DNA of 64,000 nucleotides, from contig CAWIKR010000003.1 in assembly GCA_963836775.1 (NCBI GenBank), forward strand, positions 1,488,001 through 1,552,000, read 5' to 3'. Source of the stretch: DASQPR01 sp963836775. GTDB taxonomy: Bacteria; Actinomycetota; Actinomycetes; Mycobacteriales; Micromonosporaceae. Of this stretch, positions 62,005 through 64,000 are shown in pieces. A model generated the notes under the pieces. That model saw only the letters and a list, made by a program, of their open reading frames with translations, ran no database searches and was not told the DNA's origin. The position numbers were made by a program, and so were the translations under genes. Numbering within the stretch: position 1 is the stretch's first letter; each line of letters starts with the position of its first letter.

Positions 62005-62547
62005 ATGAGCCGCGACGACGACGCCCGCGCGAACGACTTCGAGGACTTTGTCCGCAATTCGTCGCGGGCACTGCACCGGTCGGCCTATCTCTTGACCGGC
62101 GACAAGCACGCTGCCGAGGACCTCGTCCAGTCGGCGCTGGCCCGAACCCACCGGGCCTGGGCCCGGATCGAGGATCCGGCCAATGCCGAGGCCTACACCC
62201 GCAAGGTGATGTACCACCTTCAGGTGTCCTGGTGGCGCCGCAACCGGGTGCCGGAGTCGGTCACCGAGGACGCCGTCGAGCCGCGTCCGGACGGCGGGCC
62301 GGGCGAGGCCACCGGCGTCGCCAACCGGATGACCATCCACGGTGCACTCCAGAAGCTGTCACCCAAGCAGCGGCAGGTGCTCATTTATCGGTATTTCGAA
62401 GACCGGACCGAGGTCGAGACGGCGGAGCTGCTCGGGATCTCGGTCGGCACCGTCAAGTCGCAGACCGCGAAGGCCTTGGAAAAGCTGCGCGCGGTCGCGC
62501 CGGAGCTGGCCCAGCTCTATGCCGGGCGGGTCTCGGCGGCGTCCTGA
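62005..62547 (+). CDS. ECF RNA polymerase sigma factor, SigE family
   Basis: 180-residue ECF sigma factor. Region 2 has AEDLVQSALARTHRAWARI and AYTRKVMYHLQVSWWRR; region 4 has LSPKQRQVLIYRYFEDRTEVETAELLGISVGTVKSQTAKALEKL, the SigE-subfamily ending. ATG 62005 is preceded by GGGGAGGAG at good distance. No partner membrane protein lies beside it, unlike the first sigma factor in the window. It is divergent from the prepilin peptidase. Confidence 0.93.
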   Translation: MSRDDDARANDFEDFVRNSSRALHRSAYLLTGDKHAAEDLVQSALARTHRAWARIEDPANAEAYTRKVMYHLQVSWWRRNRVPESVTEDAVEPRPDGGPGEATGVANRMTIHGALQKLSPKQRQVLIYRYFEDRTEVETAELLGISVGTVKSQTAKALEKLRAVAPELAQLYAGRVSAAS

Positions 62548-62583
62548 CAATCTGCGACGCCGGCAAGCGCCCGGCATCGCGCG

Positions 62584-63339
62584 TCAGCGATCGGCCAGGA
62601 CGCGGGAGCGGACCGCCCACAATGCGGCGTCGGTCCGGGACGCGGATCGAGTCTTCCGCAACAGACTGGACACGTGCACGCCCACCGTGCGGATCGAGAT
62701 GCCCAGTGACCGGGCCACCTGCTTGTTCGACATCCCGGAGGCGAGGCAGGCGAGCACGTCCAGCTCGCGGGCGGTCAGATCGGCGGTGGTCGGGTTGGTG
62801 GCCGGCGCGGCGAGCGCGGCCAGGTCGGTGGTCGCGATCAGTTCACTCAGGCGGTACGGATTGCCCGCCGTGATCCGGTGGGCCGCGGCGGCGGTGGCGG
62901 CCGGGCATTGCGGGTCGCGGCCGCGCAGCAATTCGCCGACCTCGGACTCGCTCAACGGCCCCACGTGGACGCGTCGGGCGTGTGCGCCGCCGACCAGCCG
63001 GGTCAGCACCAGCCGGATCAGCTCCGGAGCCGCGGCGTCGGCGGCCGGCCGCCCGGCGACCAGCAGCAGGGCCGGCAAGCCGGGAGCGGCGGCCAGCTCG
63101 GCCACCAGGTTGACGCTGGCCGGGTCGAGGGCGTGCAGGTCGTCGACGACGATCACGGCCGGGCCGGTGCCGACCAGCTCCCGGACCGTCCGGACGGCGA
63201 TCCGGAGCAGCGCATCGGGCGCGTAGCGCAGCCGTGGCACATCCGGATCCTGGGCCAGCCAGGCGAGAGCCTCGGGTGGCACTGGAAGATCGTGGCGCGG
63301 TGCCTGGCTCAGGATCCCGGCCAGCCAGTCCCGGCTAGT
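62584..63339 (-). pseudogene. LuxR-type ATPase/HTH regulator truncated at its N-terminus
   Basis: The open frame runs from 63339 to 62584 (about 250 residues) and lacks a natural beginning. It contains the Walker B-like VIVVDDLHALDP, part of an AAA-type regulator, and a complete LuxR HTH (LTARELDVLACLASGMSNKQVARSLGISIRTVGVHVSSLL). The P-loop and upstream region of such regulators are missing. The frame meets a stop (TAG at 63340-63342) exactly where the recombinase locus begins, consistent with disruption by insertion. A GTG at 63282 could still allow a 232-residue product. Confidence 0.75.
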
Positions 63340-63377
63340 CTAGCGGGGGTCATCACCTAGAGAAGGAGTCCCCCGGA
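63340..63377. other. Probable attachment-site junction upstream of the recombinase
   Basis: Sequence from the end of the broken LuxR frame to the recombinase start. In serine-integrase elements the attachment site lies immediately upstream of the integrase gene, so the crossover should lie in or just before this stretch. Its exact core cannot be read without the other junction. Confidence 0.45.
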
Positions 63378-64000
63378 GTGGCAAAGACTATCCGAGCTGC
63401 AATTTATGCGCGGCTCAGCCTCACTACCGAGGCGTCTGTATCCATCGCTAGACAGATCGAGGAGTGCGAGGCGTACTGCAAGGCACGAGGCTGGCAAGTT
63501 GTGCTCACTGCCACCGATGACGGCGTAAGCGCCAGCAAAAAACGCCCCGATCAGCGCCCCGGCTGGCGTCAGATCTCGGCGAGGTACGCCGAGCTAGACA
63601 GAGTCGTCTACTGGAAGACCGACCGGCTCGCGCGCCGAGTGATCGACTTTTACAATCTCGCCGAGGAAACACAAAAGGCACGCGTCGACCTCGTGTCGAT
63701 GAGCGAGCCGAGCCTAGATCTTTCCACCGCAACCGGCCGCGCGTTTGCTGGCTTCCTGGCGATCTTCGCCCAGATGGAAGCCGAGGCGATCGGCGCTCGC
63801 GCTAAAGCCGCACGTGGCCATCTGCTCCGCGCTGGCCGCATAGCCGGCGGTGAGCGCCCGTGGCCGTTCGAAGCCATATCACGCACCGACGGCCCAGGCA
63901 TGATCTGGGTCCCCATCCCAGAGCGCGCCGAGGCTATCCGCTATGCCGCCGCCGGGCTAATCGCAGGCACCGAGTCGACCATGGGCATCTGTCGGCAACT
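63378..64000 (+). CDS. Serine recombinase/integrase, N-terminal part
   Basis: GTG 63378, preceded by AAGGAG nine bases upstream; the frame is open to the right edge (207 codons visible). The resolvase/integrase catalytic domain begins AKTIRAAIYARLSL, with the nucleophile Ser14 in YARLS. An arginine in IARQIEEC follows, then YWKTDRLARR, SEPSLDLSTATGRAFAGFLAIFAQME and the beginning of the recombinase domain (GGERPWPFE). The length implies a large serine recombinase as in phages and integrative elements. Codon use is visibly less GC-biased than upstream, a sign of foreign origin. Confidence 0.92.
   Translation, partial: MAKTIRAAIYARLSLTTEASVSIARQIEECEAYCKARGWQVVLTATDDGVSASKKRPDQRPGWRQISARYAELDRVVYWKTDRLARRVIDFYNLAEETQKARVDLVSMSEPSLDLSTATGRAFAGFLAIFAQMEAEAIGARAKAARGHLLRAGRIAGGERPWPFEAISRTDGPGMIWVPIPERAEAIRYAAAGLIAGTESTMGICRQ

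Overview
The window is very GC-rich with strong third-position G/C bias, and its gene families are typical of filamentous or soil Actinomycetota: an InhA-like enoyl-ACP reductase beside FabG, an actinobacterial ferrochelatase with C-terminal cysteines, a CvnABCD conservon, two SigE-type ECF sigma factors, a DUF222/HNH (REP13E12-type) protein, DUF1707 and DUF929 proteins and a PucR regulator. The set resembles Micromonosporales/Cryptosporangiales-type genomes, but the genus is not determinable from the sequence alone. I found no rRNA, tRNA or CRISPR.

Layout. 1-7.9 kb: tail of fabG, then the InhA-like reductase, a GNAT enzyme with a suspect frame, ferrochelatase, a HAD-IIA phosphatase, a conserved hypothetical, a class C serine hydrolase, and an NfeD-slipin membrane pair. 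8-16.2 kb: a membrane protein, a TrmH-type RNA methyltransferase coupled to a PucR regulator, pirin, and a class III aminotransferase coupled to a CoA-acylating (methyl)malonate-semialdehyde dehydrogenase (likely beta-alanine/omega-amino acid catabolism). 16.2-22.7 kb: an ECF sigma factor with a membrane partner, a large membrane protein, and a DasABC-like sugar ABC importer. 22.8-29.6 kb: a family A DNA polymerase, NUDIX, SDR, DUF1707, and a NarL-type two-component system. 29.9-36.5 kb: cupin-like protein, ion-channel-like membrane protein, P-loop kinase, Fn3 protein, and a disulfide-forming VKOR/DUF929 pair beside a lipoprotein. 36.8-45.1 kb: secreted phosphoesterase, the CvnABCD conservon, and an ARMT1-type phosphatase. 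45.1-52.5 kb: a decayed region, an RibD/DHFR-like reductase, HNH protein, OmpA protein, HhH-domain membrane protein (frameshifted), secreted-repeat lipoprotein, and APC permease. 52.6-64 kb: a dimethylglycine/sarcosine dehydrogenase-GcvT fusion, an ABC exporter, a YncE-phosphoesterase fusion, a prepilin peptidase split over two frames, a SigE-type sigma factor, and a LuxR/ATPase gene cut off where a serine recombinase gene begins. The recombinase runs off the right edge and is the clearest sign of horizontal transfer.

The most unusual material is between genes. Many spacers carry private tandem arrays, several of which reiterate the last bases and stop codon of the upstream gene. Others carry long perfect palindromes of unrelated sequence. 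One spacer (25.31-25.40 kb) holds a cluster of DnaA-box-like 9-mers in the same orientation at 11/31/22-bp spacing, far from any dnaA gene visible here. Many genes start 6-8 bases after a TANNNT/GACAAT hexamer, pointing to widespread leaderless transcription. Three genes (about 1.8, 49.3 and 61.7 kb) have reading frames broken by a single-base offset, which may be real decay, recoding or assembly error.
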